From Aureivirga marina (GTDB taxonomy: Bacteria > Bacteroidota > Bacteroidia > Flavobacteriales > Flavobacteriaceae): DNA of 64,000 nt. The notes beneath the pieces were generated by a model that was not told where the DNA came from, ran no database searches, and saw only the letters and a list, made by a program, of their open reading frames with translations. The stretch spans positions 248,001 through 312,000 of the forward strand of contig NZ_JADPIB010000001.1 in the NCBI RefSeq assembly GCF_015767265.1, in the 5' to 3' direction. Shown here piece after piece: positions 27,178 through 34,553 of this stretch (position 1 is its first letter; every line of letters begins with the position of its first letter). The position numbers and the translations under genes were made by a program.

Positions 27178-27298
27178 GGTGACTGAGCGAAGTCGAAGTC
27201 CCAAATAAAATTCAAAAAATCTCAATATATTACAATCTGATTTCGACTCAGCTCAATCTCCGAAATAAAATCAAGCAACTAAACGAAGTCTAAGTTCC
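27178..27298. repeat. Three copies of a 20-22 bp intergenic repeat, one inverted
   Basis: Copy 1 is GACTGAGCGAAGTCGAAGTC at 27181-27200. Copy 2 at 27239-27258 is inverted and reads GATTGAGCTGAGTCGAAATC on the minus strand. Copy 3 at 27277-27298 is a decayed direct copy. The type resembles a repeat that I recall as common between flavobacterial genes. Confidence 0.65.
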
Positions 27299-27341
27299 AA
27301 CTTTCTAACATTAACTTTATAAATAATAAAACAACTCTTTT

Positions 27342-27349
27342 TATCTTTG
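27342..27349 (+). promoter_or_regulatory. Promoter -7 motif of menE
   Basis: TATCTTTG matches TAnnTTTG exactly, 22 bp before the menE start codon. No TTG is present at the expected upstream position. Confidence 0.4.
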
Positions 27350-27371
27350 GAAAAATTTCAAAGAAAAGCTT

Positions 27372-28433
27372 ATGTTTCATCCTTCCAATTTAAAATTTAA
27401 AATTCAAGGAAAACAATTCCATTCCATTGAAGAACTTTTACTTTTTTCAGAAAACTTACCTAAAGATATTTCTAATTTTTTAAAAAATTGGTTTGATTCT
27501 TCAGATATAATTACAGTAAAAACTTCTGGTTCTACTGGAGTTCCAAAATTAATTCCTTTAAAGAAAAAACAAATGATTGAAAGTGCGAAAGCAACAGGGC
27601 TTTTCTTTGATTTACCAGAAAATACAAAAGCTTTATTAAATCTTTCTGCCGATTATATCGCAGGAAAAATGATGCTTGTTCGAACAATGGTTTTAGGTTG
27701 GGATTTGACAATTGTTTCTCCAGAAGCAAATCCTTTAAAAAATACAACTGAAATTTTTGATTTCGGGGCAATGGTTCCGTTACAACTTCATGAAAGTTTA
27801 CAAGACATTTCAAGAATTAAAAAAATAATTATTGGTGGCGGAGCAGTTTCTCCTGAATTACAGAAAAAAATTCAAGGAATTTCTTCAGAAATTTATGCAA
27901 CTTATGGAATGACGGAAACAATTACACACATTGCTGCAAAAAAATTAAATAATCTAAAGACTGAAAAAGATTCTTTTTATCAAGTTTTACCGAATATTCA
28001 AATTAAAACAGATGAAAGAAATTGTTTGGTTATTGATGCACCAAAAATCTCTGATGAAATTGTTATTACAAATGATTTAGTAAATATTATAGACGATTCG
28101 TATTTTGAATGGTTAGGTAGATTTGATTCTGTAATAAATAGCGGAGGAATAAAATTAATTCCAGAACAAATTGAAGCAAAATTATCTGAATTTATCAATG
28201 TAAGATTTTTTGTTTCTGGAGTTTTTGATCAAAAATTAGGAGAAAAATTAGTTTTAATAATTGAAGCAGAATTTTCAGAAAAATTAAAACAAGAAATAAG
28301 TTTAAAAATAAAATCTTTAGAATCTTTAAATCGATTTGAAAAACCAAAAGAAATATATTTTATTTCACAATTTATAGAAACAGAAACAAAAAAAATCCAA
28401 CGCAAAAACACGTTGGATTTAATAAACATTTAG
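27372..28433 (+). CDS. menE: AMP-binding ligase, probable o-succinylbenzoate-CoA ligase
   Basis: The 353-residue protein has the adenylate-forming signature TSGSTGVPKLIPL (residues 51-63), the motif IYATYGMTET, and WLGRFDSVINSGGIKL near the C-terminal hinge. The lysine-bearing end KKIQR is present. The short length matches MenE-like proteins of Flavobacteriia, which activate o-succinylbenzoate in menaquinone synthesis. The other men genes are not nearby, so the exact substrate is inferred. The last codons contain a perfect 10-bp inverted repeat. Confidence 0.78.
   Translation: MFHPSNLKFKIQGKQFHSIEELLLFSENLPKDISNFLKNWFDSSDIITVKTSGSTGVPKLIPLKKKQMIESAKATGLFFDLPENTKALLNLSADYIAGKMMLVRTMVLGWDLTIVSPEANPLKNTTEIFDFGAMVPLQLHESLQDISRIKKIIIGGGAVSPELQKKIQGISSEIYATYGMTETITHIAAKKLNNLKTEKDSFYQVLPNIQIKTDERNCLVIDAPKISDEIVITNDLVNIIDDSYFEWLGRFDSVINSGGIKLIPEQIEAKLSEFINVRFFVSGVFDQKLGEKLVLIIEAEFSEKLKQEISLKIKSLESLNRFEKPKEIYFISQFIETETKKIQRKNTLDLINI
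28393..28420. repeat. Inverted repeat inside the 3' end of menE
   Basis: AAATCCAACG at 28393-28402 and CGTTGGATTT at 28411-28420 pair perfectly with an 8-base loop, ending 13 bp before the end of the stop codon. It resembles a terminator stem without a T-run and lies within coding sequence. Confidence 0.6.
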
Positions 28434-28500
28434 TTGTTTGAATTTAAATCAATTTGCTAATTAATAAACAAAGATTATTCCAAAACATTAAATAAATAAA

Positions 28501-28527
28501 AAAATCTCCTCAAAAAAAGGAGATTTT
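28501..28527. terminator. Bidirectional terminator between menE and yebC
   Basis: AAAATCTCCT at 28501-28510 and AGGAGATTTT at 28518-28527 pair over 10 bp with a 7-base loop between convergent genes, with A-runs and T-runs outside. Confidence 0.85.
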
Positions 28528-28553
28528 TTATAATATATTCAAGAAATTATAAA

Positions 28554-29270
28554 TTACATTTCCATTGAGTGATATACATTTTGTACATCATCATCATCTT
28601 CTAATTTTTCTAAAAGCTTTTCAACATCAGCTTGCTCTTCTTCAGAAAGTTTTTTCGTTGTTGTTGGAATTCTTTCAAATCCAGAAGAAACGATTTCAAT
28701 TTCATTTTCTTCTAAATATTTTTGAATTGCACCAAATTTCTCGAATGGCGCATAAATCATTACACCATCTTCATCAGCAAAAACTTCTTCAACATCAAAA
28801 TCGATAACTTCCAATTCGAATTCTTCTAAATCCATTTTAATATCTTCAGCTTTCACACGGAAATTACAAGTGTGATCAAACATAAAGATTACAGAACCTG
28901 AAGTTCCGAAAGTTCCATTACATTTATTAAAAGCAGCACGAACATTTGCTACAGTTCTATTATTATTATCCGTTGCAGTTTCTACAACAATTGCAATTCC
29001 ATGAGGAGCATATCCTTCAAATAAAACCTCTTTATAGTTTGCAGTATCTTTATCTGTTGCTTTTTTAATTGCACGTTCTACATTATCCTTAGGCATGTTT
29101 GCTGCCTTGGCATTTTGCATCACAGCTCTTAAACGAGAGTTTGTCTCTGGATTTGGTCCTCCTTCTTTTACAGCCATTACGATATCTTTACCGATTCTTG
29201 TAAAAGTTTTAGCCATAGCAGACCAACGTTTCATTTTTCTTGCTTTTCTAAATTCAAATGCTCTTCCCAT
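28554..29270 (-). CDS. yebC: YebC/PmpR family protein
   Basis: The 238-residue protein starts MGRAFEFRKARKMKRW and contains the family hallmarks TRIGKDI, VMQNAKAANMPKDNVERAI and GYAPHGIAIVVE. YebC proteins are known as DNA-binding regulators, and some family members help ribosomes through proline stretches. Which role applies here is not visible. It has its own promoter (29342-29372) and terminator. Confidence 0.95.
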   Translation of the reverse strand: MGRAFEFRKARKMKRWSAMAKTFTRIGKDIVMAVKEGGPNPETNSRLRAVMQNAKAANMPKDNVERAIKKATDKDTANYKEVLFEGYAPHGIAIVVETATDNNNRTVANVRAAFNKCNGTFGTSGSVIFMFDHTCNFRVKAEDIKMDLEEFELEVIDFDVEEVFADEDGVMIYAPFEKFGAIQKYLEENEIEIVSSGFERIPTTTKKLSEEEQADVEKLLEKLEDDDDVQNVYHSMEM

Positions 29271-29341
29271 TTCTAAGTATGTAGTTTATCTAAAACAGTT
29301 ATTCTTGAAACTGTGTTATATTAATTATTTTAAAAGTTGAA

Positions 29342-29372
29342 CAAAAGTAATTCTTTCCATTAAGTTTTACAA
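29342..29372 (-). promoter_or_regulatory. Promoter of yebC
   Basis: On the minus strand TTG (29370-29372) and TACTTTTG (29342-29349) match the TTG / TAnnTTTG pattern with 20 bp between. The leader to the start codon is about 65 bases and contains a small ACAGTT/AACTGT hairpin. Confidence 0.6.
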
Positions 29373-29427
29373 TTTTTTATTTTGATTCTAGAATTTTGTA
29401 TCGACGTGTTTTGACGTTTTGTAATTT

Positions 29428-29435
29428 TATCTTTG
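29428..29435 (+). promoter_or_regulatory. Orphan promoter -7 motif
   Basis: TATCTTTG is an exact TAnnTTTG match. A TTG at 29411-29413 is closer (14 bp) than the usual 19-21 bp. About 140 bp downstream lies a terminator, with no known gene between. Confidence 0.4.
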
Positions 29436-29441
29436 AAGAGA

Positions 29442-29608
29442 ATTATGAAAAATAATAGACTTGTTGAAGTTTATTTGTTAAAGATGGAACATTTAAATTA
29501 GACTTTCGTACATTGTGAATTAATATCTTCAACTTAAATTCACTATTTTAAAGAAATCTTTAACTAAATTCTATAAAAGGGGAAACATATCAAAAGTTTC
29601 CTCTTTTT
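29442..29608 (+). ncRNA. Candidate small RNA or short-peptide transcript
   Basis: A unit of about 165 bases is defined by the -7 motif at 29428-29435 and the terminator at 29575-29608. It contains a GTGAATT/AATTCAC hairpin and an ATG-started frame of 18 codons (29445-29501, MKNNRLVEVYLLKMEHLN). Nothing shows that the frame is translated. This is a prediction from flanking signals only. Confidence 0.35.
29575..29608 (+). terminator. Orphan intrinsic terminator
   Basis: AAAAGGGGAAAC at 29575-29586 and GTTTCCTCTTTT from 29596 pair over 12 bp with one G-U pair and a 9-base loop, ending in a T-run. No plus-strand gene ends nearby; menE ends over 1.1 kb upstream and has its own terminator. Confidence 0.7.
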
Positions 29609-29701
29609 ATTTGAAATTAAATAGATATTTAGAAGTATCATTTAAAGAAAATAAATTTTGAAAAGATTATCATTTTATATGAAAAATAGAATTATAATCA
29701 T

Positions 29702-29732
29702 TTGCTATTATTAAACTTTCCCATTATTTTAG
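29702..29732 (+). promoter_or_regulatory. Probable promoter of the kinase-like/M23 gene
   Basis: TTG at 29702-29704 and TATTTTAG at 29725-29732 fit the TTG / TAnnTTTG pattern with 20 bp spacing and one mismatch, 24 bp before the ATG. Confidence 0.45.
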
Positions 29733-29755
29733 AGCACTCAAAATGGTAGTGAAAA

Positions 29756-31507
29756 ATGAATACTGATTACACAGAGTTTCAAATTGATACAAGATATGCT
29801 GAACAAATTCTATATACTTTATATGGAGTCATTGGTCATGCTACCAAATTGTATGAGGATATCGATTTCAATTTTAAAATCACTACGGAAAATTATGAAA
29901 CATATCTTTTAAAAATCAGTAAAACTACAGTTGATAATGGTTATTTGGATTATCAACAACAACTTCTACAATATTTTCAAGCAACAAATAAAAAGCTAAA
30001 TACGCCAATTGCAATTTTAGATGTGAATGGAAGTCCGATTAGTAGTTTTATAGATGATTTTGCAAATGAACATAAAGTTCGTCTTTTAACTTATTTAGAA
30101 GGAAATAGTTGGTCAGATATTTCTGAAAAAAGTGTAGAATTATATCAAAAACTAGGAAAACAATGTGCTTTATCTATTAAAGCTTTATCTGGGTTTGATC
30201 ATATAAAAGCGCATCGAAAGTTTGATTTAGATATTTTAGAAGCAAATTGGACAAAAAATTTTTTCTCTTTATTTAATAAAAGTGAACAAAAAAAATTGGT
30301 TCATTTTTTAGAGAATTTCAATGGAGAATTAGAAGAAATTCAAAAACTTCGAAAAGGTATAATTCATAACAATATTCATGATGAAAATATCTTAGTTGAA
30401 AATATTGATGAAAAACCAAGCATTTTTGCAGTTGTAAATTATAAAAATGCAATTTATTCTACACTTATAAATGAATTAGCAGTCGCTATTGCATATGCAG
30501 TTTATGGTAAAAAAGATGTATTGCGAATAGCTTTACCAATGATTGAAGGATTTCATAAAAAGCTTTTAATTCAAGAAAATGAAATCAATCACTTACCTTC
30601 TTTAATAAGCATGCGATTAATTATAAATTTGGTTAAAGTTAAAATTGATTTAGAACAAAATCCTAATAATAAAGAACTACAAGAAATAGTAGAATCTATT
30701 TGGATTGCTTTAAAATCGATTTATGAATTAAATCCAAATTTTGTTATTTACAGTTTCAGAAAAAAATGCGATTTCCCAGCACACCCTAATTATTATAAAT
30801 TTAAAAAATGGGCTTTAAAAAATAGTCAAGAAATTAGCGACTTATTTCCTACGCTAAATAAAAATGATTATGCTTTTATTGACATGAGTGTTAATAGCAA
30901 TTGGGATGTAAAAAGATATAATAATAAGCGAGTTGCTAAAACTGAATTAACAAAGTATAAAAAGAAATTTCCAGACTCAATTATAACGGGAGGTTATTTA
31001 GAAGAAAGATGTGTTTATGATACAAAAGCATATAAAAATTCTAATGATAATTCCTATCGTTCAATTCATCTTGGTTTAGATTTTTGGGTTAAAGAAGATA
31101 CACCAGTACATGCACTTTTTGATGGAAAAGTTGTAATTCTACATAACAATGCAGCAGAAAAAGATTATGGACCTACAATTGTTTTAGAACATAGAGCTGA
31201 CCGTAATTTTGTTTTTTATACTTTGTATGGACACATGACTAGAGATTCTTTAAACTTTTTGAGAATTGGAAAACGAATAAGAAAAGGAGAAATTGTTGGT
31301 TATGTTGGACATGATAATGAAAATGGAAATTGGATTCCACATTTGCACTTTCAAGTCATTTTAGATTTATTAGGAAATACTACAAATTTTCCTGGAGTAG
31401 CCTTTAAAAATGAGAGGTCTACATGGAAAAATATCTGCCCAAATCCATTACTTTTATTTCAAAAGAAAATGGTTAATACACAAATGAATTTAGCATTAGA
31501 ATTTTAA
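29756..31507 (+). CDS. Degenerate APH-type kinase fused to M23 (LytM) peptidase
   Basis: The 583-residue protein has two domains. Residues 1 to about 330 follow the APH/hydroxylysine-kinase fold, but the catalytic motifs are altered: HNN (204-206) stands where HxD is expected, and NYK (228-230) where DFG is expected. Only N211 remains. Residues about 370-570 form an M23 peptidase with intact metal ligands: H438 and D442 (HLGLD), H493 (YGH), and H529 and H531 (HLH). In longer bacterial relatives the order is kinase, M23, class III aminotransferase; here the aminotransferase is missing and the protein ends soon after CPNPLLLF. No signal peptide is seen. The function is unknown. Confidence 0.85.
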   Translation: MNTDYTEFQIDTRYAEQILYTLYGVIGHATKLYEDIDFNFKITTENYETYLLKISKTTVDNGYLDYQQQLLQYFQATNKKLNTPIAILDVNGSPISSFIDDFANEHKVRLLTYLEGNSWSDISEKSVELYQKLGKQCALSIKALSGFDHIKAHRKFDLDILEANWTKNFFSLFNKSEQKKLVHFLENFNGELEEIQKLRKGIIHNNIHDENILVENIDEKPSIFAVVNYKNAIYSTLINELAVAIAYAVYGKKDVLRIALPMIEGFHKKLLIQENEINHLPSLISMRLIINLVKVKIDLEQNPNNKELQEIVESIWIALKSIYELNPNFVIYSFRKKCDFPAHPNYYKFKKWALKNSQEISDLFPTLNKNDYAFIDMSVNSNWDVKRYNNKRVAKTELTKYKKKFPDSIITGGYLEERCVYDTKAYKNSNDNSYRSIHLGLDFWVKEDTPVHALFDGKVVILHNNAAEKDYGPTIVLEHRADRNFVFYTLYGHMTRDSLNFLRIGKRIRKGEIVGYVGHDNENGNWIPHLHFQVILDLLGNTTNFPGVAFKNERSTWKNICPNPLLLFQKKMVNTQMNLALEF

Positions 31508-31523
31508 TTTTTTAAGTGTTTTT

Positions 31524-31554
31524 TTGTTAATCAAATTATAATGATTTAAGTTTG
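31524..31554 (+). promoter_or_regulatory. Promoter of the DUF4468-like gene
   Basis: TTG at 31524-31526 and TAAGTTTG at 31547-31554 match TTG / TAnnTTTG exactly, with 20 bp between, 27 bp before the start codon. Confidence 0.6.
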
Positions 31555-31580
31555 AGAAAAATCATTATAAAATTTAACGT

Positions 31581-32054
31581 ATGAAAACAGTATTTACATT
31601 ATTATTTTCACTTGTCTTTTTTGTTTCATTTGGACAAAATTTCAATTTAAATCCTAAAACAAAAAAATATGAACAAAAAGGAGAAATTGTTTTTGAAAAT
31701 GTTCCTAAAGAAAAACTTTTTGAAATCGCTTCGAAGTGGATTAAAAATGGTTATAAAGATTTAAGACATGAAGTAAAAAGGAGAAATTCAGAAGCTGGAA
31801 TTATTAAAATAAAAGGAAATTATAGAACAGATTTACTGATTAAAAAAGGAATGATTGGGCATCAAGTTACTTTTACAATTTCAGATAATAAAATTTCATA
31901 TTTCATAACTGATTTCGAATATTTTTCTACAAAATCAGGAAGGATAAAGTTTGAAAGTAAAAAGCTTCCTTCTAAAAGAAAAATGATTCAAGAAGCTAAA
32001 AAGAATATCACACAAAAACTAAGTTCTTTAAAAGATAATGTTTTAAATAATTAA
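31581..32054 (+). CDS. Exported protein, DUF4468-like
   Basis: The 157-residue protein has a signal peptide ending FGQ (residue 19). One domain follows with GEIVFENVPKEKLFEIASKWI and GIIKIKGNYRTDLLI, which resembles the DUF4468 (TBP-like fold) family common in Bacteroidota. The function of the family is not known. It has its own promoter and terminator. Confidence 0.65.
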   Translation: MKTVFTLLFSLVFFVSFGQNFNLNPKTKKYEQKGEIVFENVPKEKLFEIASKWIKNGYKDLRHEVKRRNSEAGIIKIKGNYRTDLLIKKGMIGHQVTFTISDNKISYFITDFEYFSTKSGRIKFESKKLPSKRKMIQEAKKNITQKLSSLKDNVLNN

Positions 32055-32059
32055 AACTA

Positions 32060-32092
32060 AAAAAGCTCAGTCATAAATGAACTGAGCTTTTT
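32060..32092. terminator. Bidirectional terminator
   Basis: AAAAAGCTCAGT at 32060-32071 and ACTGAGCTTTTT at 32081-32092 pair perfectly over 12 bp with a 9-base loop, between the convergent genes ending at 32054 and 32118. Confidence 0.88.
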
Positions 32093-32117
32093 TATTGAAC
32101 ACTAAATATTTCGTTTA

Positions 32118-34259
32118 TTATTTTTTCGGATTAACAATTGTTAATTCATCCATAATTCTTTTTGCTCCTGCATATTTATCAATTACGAATAAAACGTAAC
32201 GCATATCTACAGAAATATTTCTACATAAATCAGGAGAATATTCAATATCACTCATTGTTCCTTCCCAAACTCTATCGAAGTTAATTCCAATTAAATTTCC
32301 TTTTGAATCTACAACTGGAGAACCAGAATTACCTTGTGTAGTATGGTTTGATGCTAAGAAACAAATTGGCAATTGACCAGAAGCATCAGCATATTCACCA
32401 TAACTTTTAGATTTATATAAATCTAATAATTTCTTTGGTAAAGTAAATTCATAATCATTAGGAACATATTTTCTAACAGCTTCTTTTAAATAAGAAAATG
32501 GCTCATATGTAAAAACAGGAATTGGCGAATATCCTTGTACTTGACCATAGGCAATACGTAAAGTGCTATTTGCATCTGGAGAAAAACGATCGTTAGGGAA
32601 TACTTCTTTAAGTGATTTCACATATTTTCTTTTCACTTTTAATAATTCATCTCTGTTTTTTCTTGTTTCAATCACAATATTTGCGAAATAAAAATCAAAA
32701 GCAGCTCTAAAATGTGCATAAATTGGATCTTTTCTTAATTTAGAGATTATTTCAGTTGAATTTCCAGTCATAACTTCTTTAAATCCATCATAACTATGAA
32801 ATTTAGAGTTATTAAACATCTCATCCAATGTCTTATCAATGTCTAAATTTTCATACATAGGTGGTAAAAATTCTTTTGGAGTATATTTTATATAATTTCT
32901 AATCGACTTCTCCGAAATCATTTTCCCTATTCTTGGATCATAATTCTTATAGAAATATTTTGCACTTTGAATTAAGTTCTCTTTCGTTCTTGAAATATTC
33001 TCTTCATTTTCATGTAGCATTAATTTTTCGAAATTGATTATTCTATATAAAAATGCAAATTGACTATTTGTATAAATCATACTTTCCAAAAAAGCATATC
33101 TTGTAACTAAATACTTTTCATCCTTATCCATAATCTTATTGATTTCTGGAATATAATTAGCATATTCATTTAGTCCTTTTTTCTTAACTGTTTCAACATA
33201 TAGTTTTTCCTCTTCTAATCTTTTTTTAATGGTTTCAGTATTTTCAATACCTTGACTTTCTCCTACCATTTTTTTCCAATCATTGGTAATACTATTAAAA
33301 GAAGATAAATATTTTATTTTTAATCTTGGATCTTGATGCATTTCATAATCTAAAATTTTAATTACATCTTCTCTAATAGCAATTCTCATTGGATTTAATT
33401 TATTTACTGTAAGATCAATTGTTCTTGCAGTTAAATATTCATTCGTTCTACCAGGAAAACCTAATACCATTGTAAAATCTCCTTGTTCCACTCCTCCACT
33501 TGAAACTGGTAAGAAATGATTTGGTTTATAAGGAACATTATCTTTTGAATATTTTGCTGGTCTATTGTTTTTATCAGCATAAACTCTAAATAATGCAAAA
33601 TCTCCTGAATGTCTTGGCCATGTCCAGTTATCTGTATCTTTTCCAAACTCTGCTATTGATGAAGGTGGAGCTCCAACTAAACGAACATCTTCAAAAGTTT
33701 CTTTAACAAATAAAATATATTGATTTCCTTCAAAAAAAGGTTTTACTTCAATAGTTTGCCAAGATTCTACTTTTGTTGCACTCTTAACTTTCGCTATATT
33801 TTGTCTAACAAGTTTTTCTCTTTCATGTGATGGTACATTATCTGAAATTCCTTGAAAAACTTTGTCAGTAACATCTTCAATTTTTTTAATAATTGTGATG
33901 TATAAATTTGAATTTGGAAGTTCCTCATTTAAATTCTTTGCCCAATATCCATCCTCAATATAATTATTCTCCAATGTACTATGATCTTGAATTTGCTCAA
34001 GTCCACAATGATGATTTGTGAATAATAATCCTTCATCCGATACAAATTCTCCCGTACAACCATAACCAAATTGTACAACAGCATCTTTTAAACTCGAATT
34101 GTTAATATCATAAATGTCTGAAAGCTCCATCTTCATTCCTAAAGATTTCATTTCATTTCCATTAATTCCTTCTAATAAAGAAGGCAACCACATTCCACCT
34201 CTTTGAGCAGAAACTTGTGTAACAATAAATAAACAAGATAATAGGAGTAGTTTTTTCAT
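32118..34259 (-). CDS. S46 family dipeptidyl-peptidase, DPP11 type (copy 1)
   Basis: I start this gene at the ATG at 34259, giving 713 residues and a clean signal peptide ending VSAQ. An upstream TTG (34286) would lie inside the promoter motif at 34284-34291. The serine-protease triad is visible: histidine in TNHHCG (83-84), aspartate in DTDNWTWPRH, and serine S645 in GNSGSP. R663 lies 18 residues after the serine, the position that gives DPP11 its Asp/Glu preference; DPP7 has glycine there. The enzyme would release N-terminal dipeptides with an acidic second residue in the periplasm. A paralog lies just upstream. Confidence 0.9.
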   Translation of the reverse strand: MKKLLLLSCLFIVTQVSAQRGGMWLPSLLEGINGNEMKSLGMKMELSDIYDINNSSLKDAVVQFGYGCTGEFVSDEGLLFTNHHCGLEQIQDHSTLENNYIEDGYWAKNLNEELPNSNLYITIIKKIEDVTDKVFQGISDNVPSHEREKLVRQNIAKVKSATKVESWQTIEVKPFFEGNQYILFVKETFEDVRLVGAPPSSIAEFGKDTDNWTWPRHSGDFALFRVYADKNNRPAKYSKDNVPYKPNHFLPVSSGGVEQGDFTMVLGFPGRTNEYLTARTIDLTVNKLNPMRIAIREDVIKILDYEMHQDPRLKIKYLSSFNSITNDWKKMVGESQGIENTETIKKRLEEEKLYVETVKKKGLNEYANYIPEINKIMDKDEKYLVTRYAFLESMIYTNSQFAFLYRIINFEKLMLHENEENISRTKENLIQSAKYFYKNYDPRIGKMISEKSIRNYIKYTPKEFLPPMYENLDIDKTLDEMFNNSKFHSYDGFKEVMTGNSTEIISKLRKDPIYAHFRAAFDFYFANIVIETRKNRDELLKVKRKYVKSLKEVFPNDRFSPDANSTLRIAYGQVQGYSPIPVFTYEPFSYLKEAVRKYVPNDYEFTLPKKLLDLYKSKSYGEYADASGQLPICFLASNHTTQGNSGSPVVDSKGNLIGINFDRVWEGTMSDIEYSPDLCRNISVDMRYVLFVIDKYAGAKRIMDELTIVNPKK

Positions 34260-34283
34260 TTTTAAGTTTATGTTAAAGCAAGA

Positions 34284-34291
34284 CAAATATA
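34284..34291 (-). promoter_or_regulatory. Promoter -7 motif of S46 copy 1
   Basis: The minus strand reads TATATTTG, an exact TAnnTTTG match, 24 bp before the ATG at 34259. It supports the shorter start. Confidence 0.5.
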
Positions 34292-34507
34292 AAAGAAAAG
34301 GTTAAAAAAATATACTTTAAATTATATTTTTAATAATTCCGAGCTAATAATTTAAAATATTTCATTTAAAAGATTATTTTATTGTCATTTTTTAACAAAT
34401 ACCTACACTCGTTTTTATAAATTACAATTCTTATTACGAGATTCAACTAAAAACTAACGTTTAGCTATAGCGTTTCTAAAAAATATCACTGATTTTATAA
34501 TAAAAAA

Positions 34508-34530
34508 AGGCTATCATCTTCTGATAGCCT
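34508..34530 (-). terminator. Terminator after S46 copy 2
   Basis: AGGCTATCA at 34508-34516 and TGATAGCCT at 34522-34530 pair over 9 bp with a 5-base loop; on the minus strand a T-run follows. It separates the two peptidase genes into two transcripts. Confidence 0.82.
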
Positions 34531-34553
34531 CTTCTATTTGTATTTTTTTATAA

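Larger units (their letters stand above)
26945..27371. other. Repeat-bearing intergenic region of about 430 bp
   Basis: No coding region is supported. The gap holds a hairpin-rich, GC-richer element (26971-27070) and a set of three related GACTGAGCGAAGTCGAAGTC-type repeats (27178-27298). The menE promoter motif lies at 27342-27349. Confidence 0.7.
29271..29755. other. Intergenic region of 485 bp with divergent signals
   Basis: This gap holds the yebC promoter (minus), an orphan TAnnTTTG motif (29428-29435), a possible 18-codon frame (29445-29501), an intrinsic terminator with no annotated gene before it (29575-29608), and the promoter of the gene at 29756. No larger gene is supported. Confidence 0.7.

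Noticed and set aside
27178-27298. Insertion sequence remnant
   Set aside because: No transposase fragment or terminal repeat pair with target duplication is visible; the pattern fits an intergenic repeat family better.
26945-27371. CRISPR array near 27.2 kb
   Set aside because: The three repeats are not evenly spaced, one is inverted, and no cas genes are in the window.
34260-34286. Extended N-terminus of S46 copy 1
   Set aside because: The added residues precede a perfect signal peptide, and the TTG overlaps the promoter -7 motif.
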